DNA from: Anaerolineales bacterium
Lineage (GTDB): Bacteria > Chloroflexota > Anaerolineae > Anaerolineales > Villigracilaceae
Direction: 5' to 3'
DNA: 12,636 bases
Assembly (NCBI GenBank): GCA_020847355.1
Contig: JADLCG010000096.1
Location: 1-12,636, forward strand
The notes beneath the pieces were generated by a model. That model saw nothing but the letters and a program-made list of their open reading frames with translations, searched no databases and was not told where the DNA came from. Position numbers and translations under genes: made by a program. The stretch's first letter is position 1; each line of letters begins with the position of its first letter. Shown here one piece after another: positions 1 to 6,124 of the stretch.

Positions 1-164
1 AAGTAGTACAGCACGAGGGCGGCTTTGACCACTGCGAACACGATCAAGATCATTACTGCATCTAAAGCGATGGCGACGAAAAACTCCAGCAGAGTCAGGA
101 CGGCGAGATAGACGAAAATCACTACGCCTTGTCCGAGAGCGGAAGACTTATCTTGTGAATGCAT
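1..164 (-). CDS. Cytochrome c oxidase subunit IV-like small membrane subunit (5' part, cut by window edge)
   Basis: About 54 codons are visible. The protein starts MHSQDKSSALGQG and continues into two hydrophobic segments separated by a very short turn, the second ending with a VKAALVLYY motif. That pattern fits the bacterial small subunit IV family of haem-copper oxidases (roughly 90-110 aa), which sits in the cytoplasmic membrane beside subunits I-III and has no cofactor. The ATG at 164-162 follows a strong GGGGAGGAG ribosome-binding site that overlaps the end of coxA; the gap after the coxA stop is 20 nt, so it is the third gene of the same operon. Subunit III would often sit between subunits I and IV but is absent here; it may lie beyond the edge. 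The family call rests on hydrophobicity pattern, the VKA motif and context, so it is less certain than for coxA and coxB. Confidence 0.72.
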   Translation of the reverse strand, partial: MHSQDKSSALGQGVVIFVYLAVLTLLEFFVAIALDAVMILIVFAVVKAALVLYY

Positions 165-184
165 TTACTTTGCTCCTCCCCTGC

Positions 185-2272
185 TTAGTGTTTGCCAGCC
201 GCGCTATTTGGCGCAGGCTCGATAAATTGAACATATTTAGAACCTTCCAAACCGTAATCATAAGGTTCGCCAACCACTTCAAAAGGTCGGTCGTAGTTAT
301 GCGTCGGCATAGGAGACGGCACTTGCCATTCTGGAGAGCGCGAGTTCCACACATTGCCTTCGGCTTTTTCGCCGTGCTTAATGCTATAGAAGAAGTTCCA
401 AAGGAAAACCGCAATTGAAATGGCGATCAAGTAACCAGAGATGGTCAACACCAAATGCGTGGAATCAAGCCCAAGCGCTGGGTCGTAATCTACGATGCGG
501 CGGCGCATTCCTAACATGCCGGCGTACATCATGCCAACCGTCAATACGAAGAAGGAAGGAGTCATCAGCCAGAAGTGAATTTTGCCGAGGGTTTCGTTCA
601 TCCGGCGGCCAGTGGCTTTCGGGAACCAGTAATACAACGCGGCAAAGAATGGGAAGACGAAGCCGCCAAAGATCGTATCATGGAAGTGACCGACGATATA
701 GTAAGTATCATGTAAATGAAGATCGGTTGAGACCGTAGCGTTTGGGGGACCTGTCAGACCGCCTAATAAGAAGACCACAATCGCCCCGAGGACGAATAAC
801 ATCGCAGTTGGGGTAATCGGCTTGCCTTGCCAAATTGTCGCCACCCAAGAGAAGAATTTCACGCCAGTTGGAACGGCTACCAGCAAAGTGCTGTACATAA
901 ACGGCACGCGCAGATATTCGTTCATGCCTGAAGAAAACATGTGGTGCGCCCAAACCAAAAAGCCGACTAAGGCGATGCCCAGCGAGGACATAGACACCCA
1001 GCGATAGCCAAACAGCGGCTTACGCACAAAAACCGGGAGCAATTCTGAAATTACGCCCAAGCCGGGGAGAACGAAGACGTACACCACCGGATGAGAATAG
1101 AACCAGAAGAGATGTTGGAATAAAACCGGATTGCCGCCTTTTGCCGGGTCATAGAAGCCCATGCCTAAAAGACGCTGGAAGAGAACCAATTGGAAAGCCA
1201 AGCCGATTAATTGCGTAGCGGTCAATGAAATGATTGAAGCCGCCACAGACGACCAAATAAAGACCGGCATCTTCATCGCCGCCATGCCTTTGGCGCGCAT
1301 ACGCACCACGGTGACGAGGATATTCAACGAGCCCAAGATCGAAGACCACCCAGCCACGAAAACGCCCAAGAAGAACATTTGAATACCAAGCGGAGAGCGC
1401 GTGGAGAGCGGCGGATAGCCCGTCCAGCCGGTATCAAAACCGCCGAGGAACAAGCTTGAGAGCAAAAGCGCGCCAGCCGGAACTGCGATCCAGAAGGAGA
1501 AAGCGTTCAAGCGCGGGAAAGCCATATCCTGCGCGCCGAGCATCAGCGGGATGAGGTAGTTCATCATGCCGGCAAGCCCAAGCAGGATGGAGACGATCAT
1601 CACCATGCCGTGCAGGGACATCAATGTATTATAGAGTTGCGGTCCATTCTGCCCGAAAACGTTCAAATCTTCGGTTAGAAATTGCAATTTTGAAGCCACA
1701 AGTTCGGTGCGGAAGATCATGGCAAAAATACCGCCAATGCACAACAAAAGCAGAGCCAGTATGGTGTATTGGATGCCAATCACTTTATGATCGAGAGAGG
1801 CGTTGATGTATTTTTCAAATCCGGTGAAGCGTTCCTCGTGGTGTTCGGGCGTATCAATCCCGCGCATCCATTTGAACCAATCATCCATCACGCCGGAGCC
1901 GGCTAAAAAGGTGAGCGCGCCGACAAAACCGCCCAAAACCCAAGCCGGTTCAGTAAAGAGAAATGGACCGAAGAGATCCATCGCGCCAAACTTCGCCGGG
2001 TTGACCATTGGCAAAATCCAACGCAAAAGGGTCATCACTGCCGCGCCGGAAAATGTTCCAACAACTTGCCAGAATAACCCTCTAAAGATCGTTGAATTTC
2101 TGCCGCCCAGATATGCCAAAGCGGTGAAACCAAAAAAGAAGGCAAACGCCGATGCGACTGGAGCGCCGTAGGTTAGTTTGCCGGTAATCACGAACTCCAG
2201 GATTACTCCCAGAGCGTATCCGGCAACTGCTCCAATCAAGAAACTTGCTAAACCGCGCCAAAAAGATTTCAT
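185..2272 (-). CDS. coxA: Cytochrome c oxidase subunit I, A2-type, with N-terminal four-helix extension
   Basis: Catalytic subunit of an aa3/caa3 oxygen reductase: it reduces O2 to water and pumps protons across the cytoplasmic membrane. All metal ligands are visible: haem a His221 and His531, haem a3 His529, CuB His394, His443 and His444, and the cross-linked Tyr398. The K-channel Lys472 (PTGVKFFSW) and D-channel Asp249 (GAQDMAFPR) are kept. The D-channel glutamate of the usual GHPEVY motif is missing; the motif is YSHPVVY, the signature of A2-type oxidases. Twelve canonical helices span about 163-630, followed by a soluble tail (631-695). Residues 1-160 are an extension with about four further hydrophobic helices, making the protein 695 aa against roughly 520-600 for a plain subunit I. 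The ATG is supported by AGAGGA six bases upstream and lies 18 nt after coxB. Confidence 0.96.
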   Translation of the reverse strand: MKSFWRGLASFLIGAVAGYALGVILEFVITGKLTYGAPVASAFAFFFGFTALAYLGGRNSTIFRGLFWQVVGTFSGAAVMTLLRWILPMVNPAKFGAMDLFGPFLFTEPAWVLGGFVGALTFLAGSGVMDDWFKWMRGIDTPEHHEERFTGFEKYINASLDHKVIGIQYTILALLLLCIGGIFAMIFRTELVASKLQFLTEDLNVFGQNGPQLYNTLMSLHGMVMIVSILLGLAGMMNYLIPLMLGAQDMAFPRLNAFSFWIAVPAGALLLSSLFLGGFDTGWTGYPPLSTRSPLGIQMFFLGVFVAGWSSILGSLNILVTVVRMRAKGMAAMKMPVFIWSSVAASIISLTATQLIGLAFQLVLFQRLLGMGFYDPAKGGNPVLFQHLFWFYSHPVVYVFVLPGLGVISELLPVFVRKPLFGYRWVSMSSLGIALVGFLVWAHHMFSSGMNEYLRVPFMYSTLLVAVPTGVKFFSWVATIWQGKPITPTAMLFVLGAIVVFLLGGLTGPPNATVSTDLHLHDTYYIVGHFHDTIFGGFVFPFFAALYYWFPKATGRRMNETLGKIHFWLMTPSFFVLTVGMMYAGMLGMRRRIVDYDPALGLDSTHLVLTISGYLIAISIAVFLWNFFYSIKHGEKAEGNVWNSRSPEWQVPSPMPTHNYDRPFEVVGEPYDYGLEGSKYVQFIEPAPNSAAGKH

Positions 2273-2290
2273 AAATTTTCCTCTGTCAAC

Positions 2291-3307
2291 TTATTTTAGC
2301 GTCTTGATATACGCGATAATACTCGCCACCTGCGCGTCGGTGAAAGGATAAGGTTGCATCAACACCTGATAGCTTTGCACCACGTCGGCGGCGGGTTCTA
2401 AAATCGCGCGAGAAAGGTAAGCGTCATCCGCAATGACGACTGTGCCGTCCGCCAAGGTGACGTTCGAGCCGTACAGGTTAAGCCAAGTCGGCGCCGCTTT
2501 GGGCGAGCCGTCAATCGTATGGCAACCCAAACAGCCGTTCTCGGCTACCAACCTCTGCCCCACGCCTTCGGGAGATTTTTGCATCTCTTCTGCGAGAGCT
2601 ACTTGTTCCTTAATCCAAGCGTCGTAATCAGCTTGTGAATTCACGATTACCGGTCTTTCCATATACGCGTGGTGCGCGCCGCACAATTCCGCACAACGGA
2701 CTTTGTAAGCGCCGATCAGCGAGGGCGTGATTCTATATTCGGTAATGCGCCCAGGCACAACGTCTTGCTTGATGCGAAATTCAGGCACCCAAAACGAGTG
2801 GATCACATCCTTGGATTCCATCTGCAAAACTACCTGACGATCCACCGGCAAATGCAATTCATTGGTGACAATATTGTATTCAGGATAAATAAAAGACCAA
2901 TCGAATTGTTGGGCTTGAACTTTAATGATCAGCGGGTTCGCCCCGATCCTTCGCGTTTCGCCTAAAGAATAAGCGCCCCAATACGCCAGAAACATCACAA
3001 AAACCAAAGGGATCACCGTCCAAGCGATCTCTAAAGCGCTATTTCCTTCAATATGAACGGCATCCGTCATATCCCCAGGTCGGCGGCGGAAGACCACCAA
3101 ACTATACAAAATGGGACCAGTGATCAAGCCGAACAGAAAGGATATTACGATAATCTCAAAATGCCACAAGGCATCTATCGAAGTCGCTTGCGCGCTTGCC
3201 GCTACCGGGTTCATTCGAGTTGCCAAACCCGAGAAGTTAATCACGGCATACGTGAGAATGGCAATTACAAGCACCAAAATTCCCGCCGCTACAAAGTGTC
3301 GTCGCAT
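2291..3307 (-). CDS. coxB: Cytochrome c oxidase subunit II fused to cytochrome c (caa3-type)
   Basis: A 338-aa subunit II that accepts electrons at a CuA centre outside the membrane and passes them to subunit I. Numbering is from the ATG at 3307. Hydrophobic segments lie at about 5-27, 49-73 and 95-113; the last two match the usual subunit II hairpin and the first is a signal or extra anchor. CuA ligands are His170, Cys205, Glu207, Cys209, His213 and Met216 (CAELCGAHHAYM). A C-terminal cytochrome c domain follows, with haem motif CLGCH (259-263) and likely axial Met317, so this is a caa3-type enzyme with a tethered haem. The frame is open upstream to a TTG at 3358, but the ATG at 3307 has AGGAGAG at the right spacing and MRRHF gives a normal N-terminus. 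First gene of the oxidase operon. Confidence 0.95.
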   Translation of the reverse strand: MRRHFVAAGILVLVIAILTYAVINFSGLATRMNPVAASAQATSIDALWHFEIIVISFLFGLITGPILYSLVVFRRRPGDMTDAVHIEGNSALEIAWTVIPLVFVMFLAYWGAYSLGETRRIGANPLIIKVQAQQFDWSFIYPEYNIVTNELHLPVDRQVVLQMESKDVIHSFWVPEFRIKQDVVPGRITEYRITPSLIGAYKVRCAELCGAHHAYMERPVIVNSQADYDAWIKEQVALAEEMQKSPEGVGQRLVAENGCLGCHTIDGSPKAAPTWLNLYGSNVTLADGTVVIADDAYLSRAILEPAADVVQSYQVLMQPYPFTDAQVASIIAYIKTLK

Positions 3308-3332
3308 AAACTCTCTCCTAAAAGAATTCAAA

Positions 3333-3402
3333 CGAGGCATAAGCCTCGATTTATCCAAACTCTACATTTAACAAAAATCGGATAAATCTCGTAAGATTTA
3401 TC
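3333..3402 (-). promoter_or_regulatory. coxB leader with three competing hairpins
   Basis: The coxB transcript would begin near 3410 and carry about 100 nt of leader. It contains a 9-bp perfect hairpin at 3381-3402 (GATAAATCT, four-base loop, AGATTTATC) and a 6-bp perfect hairpin at 3333-3348 (CGAGGC, four-base loop). The inner arm at 3380-3388 (GGATAAATC on the plus strand) can instead pair with GATTTATCC at 3348-3356, and that helix touches the second hairpin. The first hairpin is followed in the transcript by CGATTTTTG, a weak terminator-like U-run. Mutually exclusive folding is therefore possible; a regulatory role is inference. Confidence 0.45.
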
Positions 3403-3416
3403 ACAATAGCGTCGCT

Positions 3417-3445
3417 AGTATATCAAACTTCCAGTGACTTGTCAC
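3417..3445 (-). promoter_or_regulatory. Sigma70-type promoter of the oxidase operon
   Basis: Read on the minus strand: -35 GTGACA (3445-3440), spacer of exactly 17 bp, -10 TATACT (3422-3417). Each box matches the consensus at five of six positions. The predicted start is near 3410, about 100 nt before the coxB ATG. The promoter lies in the 190-nt gap after the bcp stop, so the oxidase operon need not depend on read-through from bcp. Confidence 0.7.
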
Positions 3446-3446
3446 T
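3433..3446. promoter_or_regulatory. Palindrome AGTGAC-TT-GTCACT over the coxB -35 box
   Basis: A perfect 6-2-6 inverted repeat covers the predicted -35 box of the coxB promoter. This is the classic position for a repressor or for an activator overlapping -35. The regulator is unknown. The half-site GTGAC/GTCAC also occurs, arranged differently, in the palindrome at 10263-10295. Confidence 0.45.
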
Positions 3447-3497
3447 ATTTAGCTGGTTCTCATAAAAAATGGGCATTTTCTACAAATTCCAATCTAT

Positions 3498-3962
3498 CTA
3501 AATTAACCCAAGTTCTTTTAATAGTTCTGCGCTATGCTCCGCCGGACGCACATTCTCGTAAATCTTTTTGATCTTCCCCTCCGTGTCAATCAAAAACGTA
3601 GAGCGCAATACGCCCTCATATTCTTTGCCCATAAATTTCTTCTTCCCCCACGCGCCGTAAAGCTCGCAAACTTTATGCCCAACATCCGCCAACAAAGGAA
3701 ATTGCAACTGAAACTTGCGCTTAAACTTCACGTGCGATTCAACTGAATCCGCGCTTACGCCCAGAACCGCCACCCCAGCCTTTTCATAAGCGGAGTAATC
3801 ATCTCGAAAATTACAGGCTTCCTTTGTACAGCCCGGCGTATCGTCTTTTGGATAAAAATACAAAACCACGTGACTTCCGCGATAATCCGTCAGCCTACGC
3901 AACACATTCGTATCGTCGAGCAATTCAAATTCAGGCGCAGACGCGCCAACCGCAATAGACAT
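3498..3962 (-). CDS. bcp: Peroxiredoxin Q / BCP (thioredoxin-dependent peroxidase)
   Basis: A 154-aa protein, the usual length of the BCP/PrxQ family, with a thioredoxin fold. It reduces H2O2 and organic hydroperoxides in the cytoplasm and is recycled by thioredoxin. The hallmark PKDDTPGCTKEAC is present at 38-50: Cys45 is the peroxidatic cysteine and Cys50 the resolving cysteine five residues later, the intramolecular-disulfide type. Other family features are the N-terminal GASAPEFEL and LADVGHKVCELYGAWGKKKFMGKEYEGVLRSTFLI in the C-terminal half (partly variable). The ATG follows GAAGGA at good spacing and lies 16 nt after the small membrane-protein gene, so the two are co-transcribed from the promoter at 4203-4231. 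The stop is TAG at 3500-3498. Confidence 0.96.
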   Translation of the reverse strand: MSIAVGASAPEFELLDDTNVLRRLTDYRGSHVVLYFYPKDDTPGCTKEACNFRDDYSAYEKAGVAVLGVSADSVESHVKFKRKFQLQFPLLADVGHKVCELYGAWGKKKFMGKEYEGVLRSTFLIDTEGKIKKIYENVRPAEHSAELLKELGLI

Positions 3963-3978
3963 AGCGTCCTTCTTTCGA

Positions 3979-4170
3979 TTACTTGTGCGTTTTCTTTGAA
4001 GCGGACTGCTCCGCCTCTTTCCGACCCTCAGCCTGATTCGGCTTTCGAGAAGCGCTCTGCCACCCGACTAAAATCAGCGCGGCAAAAAGCGCCAGCCCAA
4101 CCCACAGCCAAAGTTGAAATTCCGTATTCGGGCTTTCCCCGCTAAGAAATAAAAGTTGTGACGTAAACAT
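3979..4170 (-). CDS. Small single-pass membrane protein, unknown function
   Basis: A 63-aa protein that I do not recognise. It has a short polar N-terminus, one hydrophobic helix at about 20-37 (LWLWVGLALFAALILVGW) and a highly charged Lys/Glu/Ser C-terminal tail ending KKTHK. The positive tail suggests N-out, C-in orientation. The frame runs up to a GTG at 4203, but that codon lies in the -10 box of the promoter, while the ATG at 4170 has GGAGG eight bases upstream; the ATG is therefore chosen. It is first in a two-gene operon with bcp (16-nt gap). The partnership suggests a link to peroxide defence at the membrane, but nothing in the sequence shows a function. Confidence 0.75.
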   Translation of the reverse strand: MFTSQLLFLSGESPNTEFQLWLWVGLALFAALILVGWQSASRKPNQAEGRKEAEQSASKKTHK

Positions 4171-4202
4171 AAGTTCGCCTCCGCAGAGTTTGTGTTCGCC
4201 CA

Positions 4203-4231
4203 CTTATACGTTAAAAAACAAGGCGTGTCAA
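4203..4231 (-). promoter_or_regulatory. Near-consensus sigma70 promoter of the small membrane protein-bcp operon
   Basis: On the minus strand: -35 TTGACA (4231-4226, perfect), 17-bp spacer, -10 TATAAG (4208-4203, five of six). Transcription would start near 4196, giving a leader of about 26 nt with GGAGG before the ATG at 4170. This is the strongest promoter match in the window and suggests constitutive, high transcription unless a repressor acts. Confidence 0.8.
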
Positions 4232-4247
4232 TTCCAAAGTCCGTTTA

Positions 4248-4256
4248 TGCTACACT
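4248..4256 (+). promoter_or_regulatory. Possible extended -10 promoter for the phosphodiesterase operon
   Basis: TGCTACACT fits the extended -10 pattern TGnTAnnnT, 28 nt before the ATG at 4284. No good -35 is seen at the expected distance, which extended -10 promoters tolerate. It is back to back with the bcp-operon promoter in a 113-nt divergent gap. Confidence 0.4.
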
Positions 4257-4283
4257 AGCGCCAAAAAAATACGGAGAAAAAAG

Positions 4284-5171
4284 ATGAAATTGAAAAAATG
4301 GCAAAAGGTCTTATTAAGCGCCGCGTTGATTTTGGCTGGCTTACGCTTTTTCGCAAAACCCGCGCCCGCTCATCCTTATTATGCTGAAAACTTAAATTAT
4401 CCGCTCGTCATCGCTCACCAAGGCGGGGATGGCGTTTGGCCCGGCGATACGCTCTTTGCGTTTGAAAAAGCCGTCGAGATCGGCGCAGACGTCCTTGAGA
4501 TGGACGCGCATATCACGAAAGATAACGAAATCGTCCTCATGCACGACGAGCGCGTAGATCGCACGACTGACGGTCAAGGCTTGATCGAAGACCTAACGCT
4601 CGCCGAATTAAAAAAGCTAGACGCGGCTTATCGCTGGTCAAACGACGACGGCAAGACATTTCCGTATCGCGGACAAGGCATCCAAGTCCCGGCGCTCAAA
4701 GAGTTGTTTGAGAAGTTTCCAGAAAAACATTATTTGATTGAAATCAAGCTGACTGAGAACCCCATTCATCAACCGCTCTGCGATTTAATCCGCGCACACA
4801 ACATGCAAGATAAAACGATCATCGCCTCTTTCCACGACGATTCAATGAAGCTGTTTCGAGAGACCTGCCCAGAAATCGCCACTTCCGCCGCCAAAAGCGA
4901 AGTCGTTTCATTTGTTTTACTCGGGAAAATCTTCTTCAGCGGTTGGCTCTCTCCACATTATCAATCCCTCCAAGTCCCTTATGAAACTTCGGAAAGTTAC
5001 GGCATTCCAGTGATGACTGAGCGCTTTATTCAATCAGCCCATGCCAAAAATATTCGCGTAGAACCATGGACGGTAGACGATCCAGAATTGATGAAACGCT
5101 ATATTGATTGGGGCGTGGACGGCATCATCACCGACCGTCCCGACTTAATGTTGGAAATTTTAGGAAGATAA
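4284..5171 (+). CDS. Glycerophosphodiester phosphodiesterase, membrane-anchored or secreted
   Basis: A 295-aa GDPD-family TIM-barrel enzyme that would hydrolyse glycerophosphodiesters to glycerol-3-phosphate and an alcohol. A basic N-terminus and hydrophobic segment (about 9-23), then PAPAHP, suggest a signal anchor or signal peptide, so it acts outside the membrane. Catalytic residues: His45 (IAHQGG) and His87 (LMHDERVDRTTDG); metal ligands Glu72 and Asp74 (LEMDAH) and Glu153 (LIEIK). The C-terminal end (VEPWTVDDPELMKRYIDWGVDGIITDRPDL, positions about 258-287) is the usual closing strand of the barrel. Oddities: the common HRG is HQG and the common PENT is PGDT (53-56), so substrate preference may differ from GlpQ/UgpQ. 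GGAG precedes the ATG. The stop is 5 nt before the next gene. Confidence 0.93.
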   Translation: MKLKKWQKVLLSAALILAGLRFFAKPAPAHPYYAENLNYPLVIAHQGGDGVWPGDTLFAFEKAVEIGADVLEMDAHITKDNEIVLMHDERVDRTTDGQGLIEDLTLAELKKLDAAYRWSNDDGKTFPYRGQGIQVPALKELFEKFPEKHYLIEIKLTENPIHQPLCDLIRAHNMQDKTIIASFHDDSMKLFRETCPEIATSAAKSEVVSFVLLGKIFFSGWLSPHYQSLQVPYETSESYGIPVMTERFIQSAHAKNIRVEPWTVDDPELMKRYIDWGVDGIITDRPDLMLEILGR

Positions 5172-5176
5172 AAAAC

Positions 5177-6004
5177 ATGTCGTCAATAGAATACACAGAT
5201 CGTATCAATCAATTGCGCGCAGAAAAATTTCAAGCCGCAAAATCAAACCCATTGGATTGGCTCAACCTTGCCGGCTTGTTCTGGCTGGAAGAAGGCGAAA
5301 ACTCGTTCGGCTCGGCTGAAAGCAATAAGATCGTCCTGCCGCAATTTCCCGCCGCAGAATGTGGGAGTTTCAAACTTGAAAATGGCATTGTGACTTTTAC
5401 GCCTGCACAAGGCGTAGAATTTTCAGCCAACGCCGCCGATGTTGACAAGCGCGCCCTGCACACTGACCGCACAAGCGATCCGGATTTGATCAATTTTGGT
5501 TCGCTCACAATCAAAGTAATTGTGCGCGGCGCGGCTACGCTCTTACGCATTTGGGATCGAGAAGCGCCTGTCAAACAAGCTTTCACAGGCTTCAAATATT
5601 ATCCGCCCAACGAAGATTACATCGTCAAAGCAAAATACGTTCCATACAACCCGCCAAAGAAAATTCCGCGTGTGGATATCATCGGCACGGCAAGCGAAGG
5701 GCGGTTGCTCGGGCAAGTTCAATTCTCATTAAATGGAATCGCCTGCGCGCTCGAAGCTGAAGAATCCGGGGAAGATTTGCTCTTTCATTTTACAGACGAA
5801 ACCAGCAAGGCAACCACTTACGGCGGCGGCAGAAATTTCGTCATTCCGCAACCTACCGGCGCTGAAGTCATTTTAGATTTCAACCTCGCCGAGAATTGGC
5901 CCTGCGCCTACACGCCTTACGCCACTTGCCCAATGGTATTAAAAGAAAATCGCCTGCCCATCGCAATTGAAGCAGGCGAAAAGAAATATTTTGAAGATTA
6001 TTAA
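5177..6004 (+). CDS. DUF1684 family protein, function unknown
   Basis: A 275-aa protein without a signal peptide or membrane segment, so likely cytoplasmic. It shows the DUF1684 family pattern: an N-terminal helix followed by NPLDWLNLAGLFWLEEG (24-40), FTGFKYYPPNEDY in the middle (136-148), TTYGGGRNFVIP (213-224) and the conserved C-terminal block NWPCAYTPYATCPMVL (240-255) with LPIAIEAGEK (260-269). The fold is expected to be beta-rich; no activity is established that I can name. The ATG at 5177 is chosen over an in-frame start at 5108 because AGGAAG lies 11 nt upstream inside the end of the phosphodiesterase gene, and the family motifs begin just after it. Gap to the upstream stop is 5 nt, implying translational coupling. 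Confidence 0.92.
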   Translation: MSSIEYTDRINQLRAEKFQAAKSNPLDWLNLAGLFWLEEGENSFGSAESNKIVLPQFPAAECGSFKLENGIVTFTPAQGVEFSANAADVDKRALHTDRTSDPDLINFGSLTIKVIVRGAATLLRIWDREAPVKQAFTGFKYYPPNEDYIVKAKYVPYNPPKKIPRVDIIGTASEGRLLGQVQFSLNGIACALEAEESGEDLLFHFTDETSKATTYGGGRNFVIPQPTGAEVILDFNLAENWPCAYTPYATCPMVLKENRLPIAIEAGEKKYFEDY

Positions 6005-6084
6005 AATATCAAGCTAAAATTGGACGTGCGCCAGCATTGTCTTGAATAAGCGCCGCGCCACCTAGCTCGCTCCCCTATTTAGTA

Positions 6085-6120
6085 AAAAGCTCCCGTTATC
6101 AATAAGATAACGGGAGTTTT
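6085..6120. terminator. Bidirectional rho-independent terminator
   Basis: An 11-bp perfect stem (CTCCCGTTATC at 6090-6100, GATAACGGGAG at 6106-6116) with a five-base AATAA loop. TTTT follows on the plus strand and AAAAAG precedes it, giving a T-run on the minus strand. It sits between the convergent ends of the DUF1684 gene (+) and the secreted protein gene (-) and can stop both. The 80 nt from 6005 to 6084 hold nothing else I can identify. Confidence 0.92.
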
Positions 6121-6124
6121 AGCT

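Noticed and set aside
1803..2171. 122-codon plus-strand frame opposite the coxA N-terminus
   Set aside because: It is antisense to a well-supported gene, basic and Pro-rich with no recognisable domain; treated as a shadow frame.
2669..2965. 98-codon plus-strand frame opposite coxB
   Set aside because: It mirrors the CuA-domain coding region and has no ribosome-binding site or family pattern.
3308..3358. Upstream TTG start extending CoxB by 17 residues
   Set aside because: The ATG at 3307 has AGGAGAG at correct spacing, and the extension would be encoded by the leader hairpin region.
4171..4203. GTG start at 4203 for the small membrane protein
   Set aside because: The GTG lies in the -10 box of the promoter, so it would not be transcribed; the ATG at 4170 has a strong ribosome-binding site.
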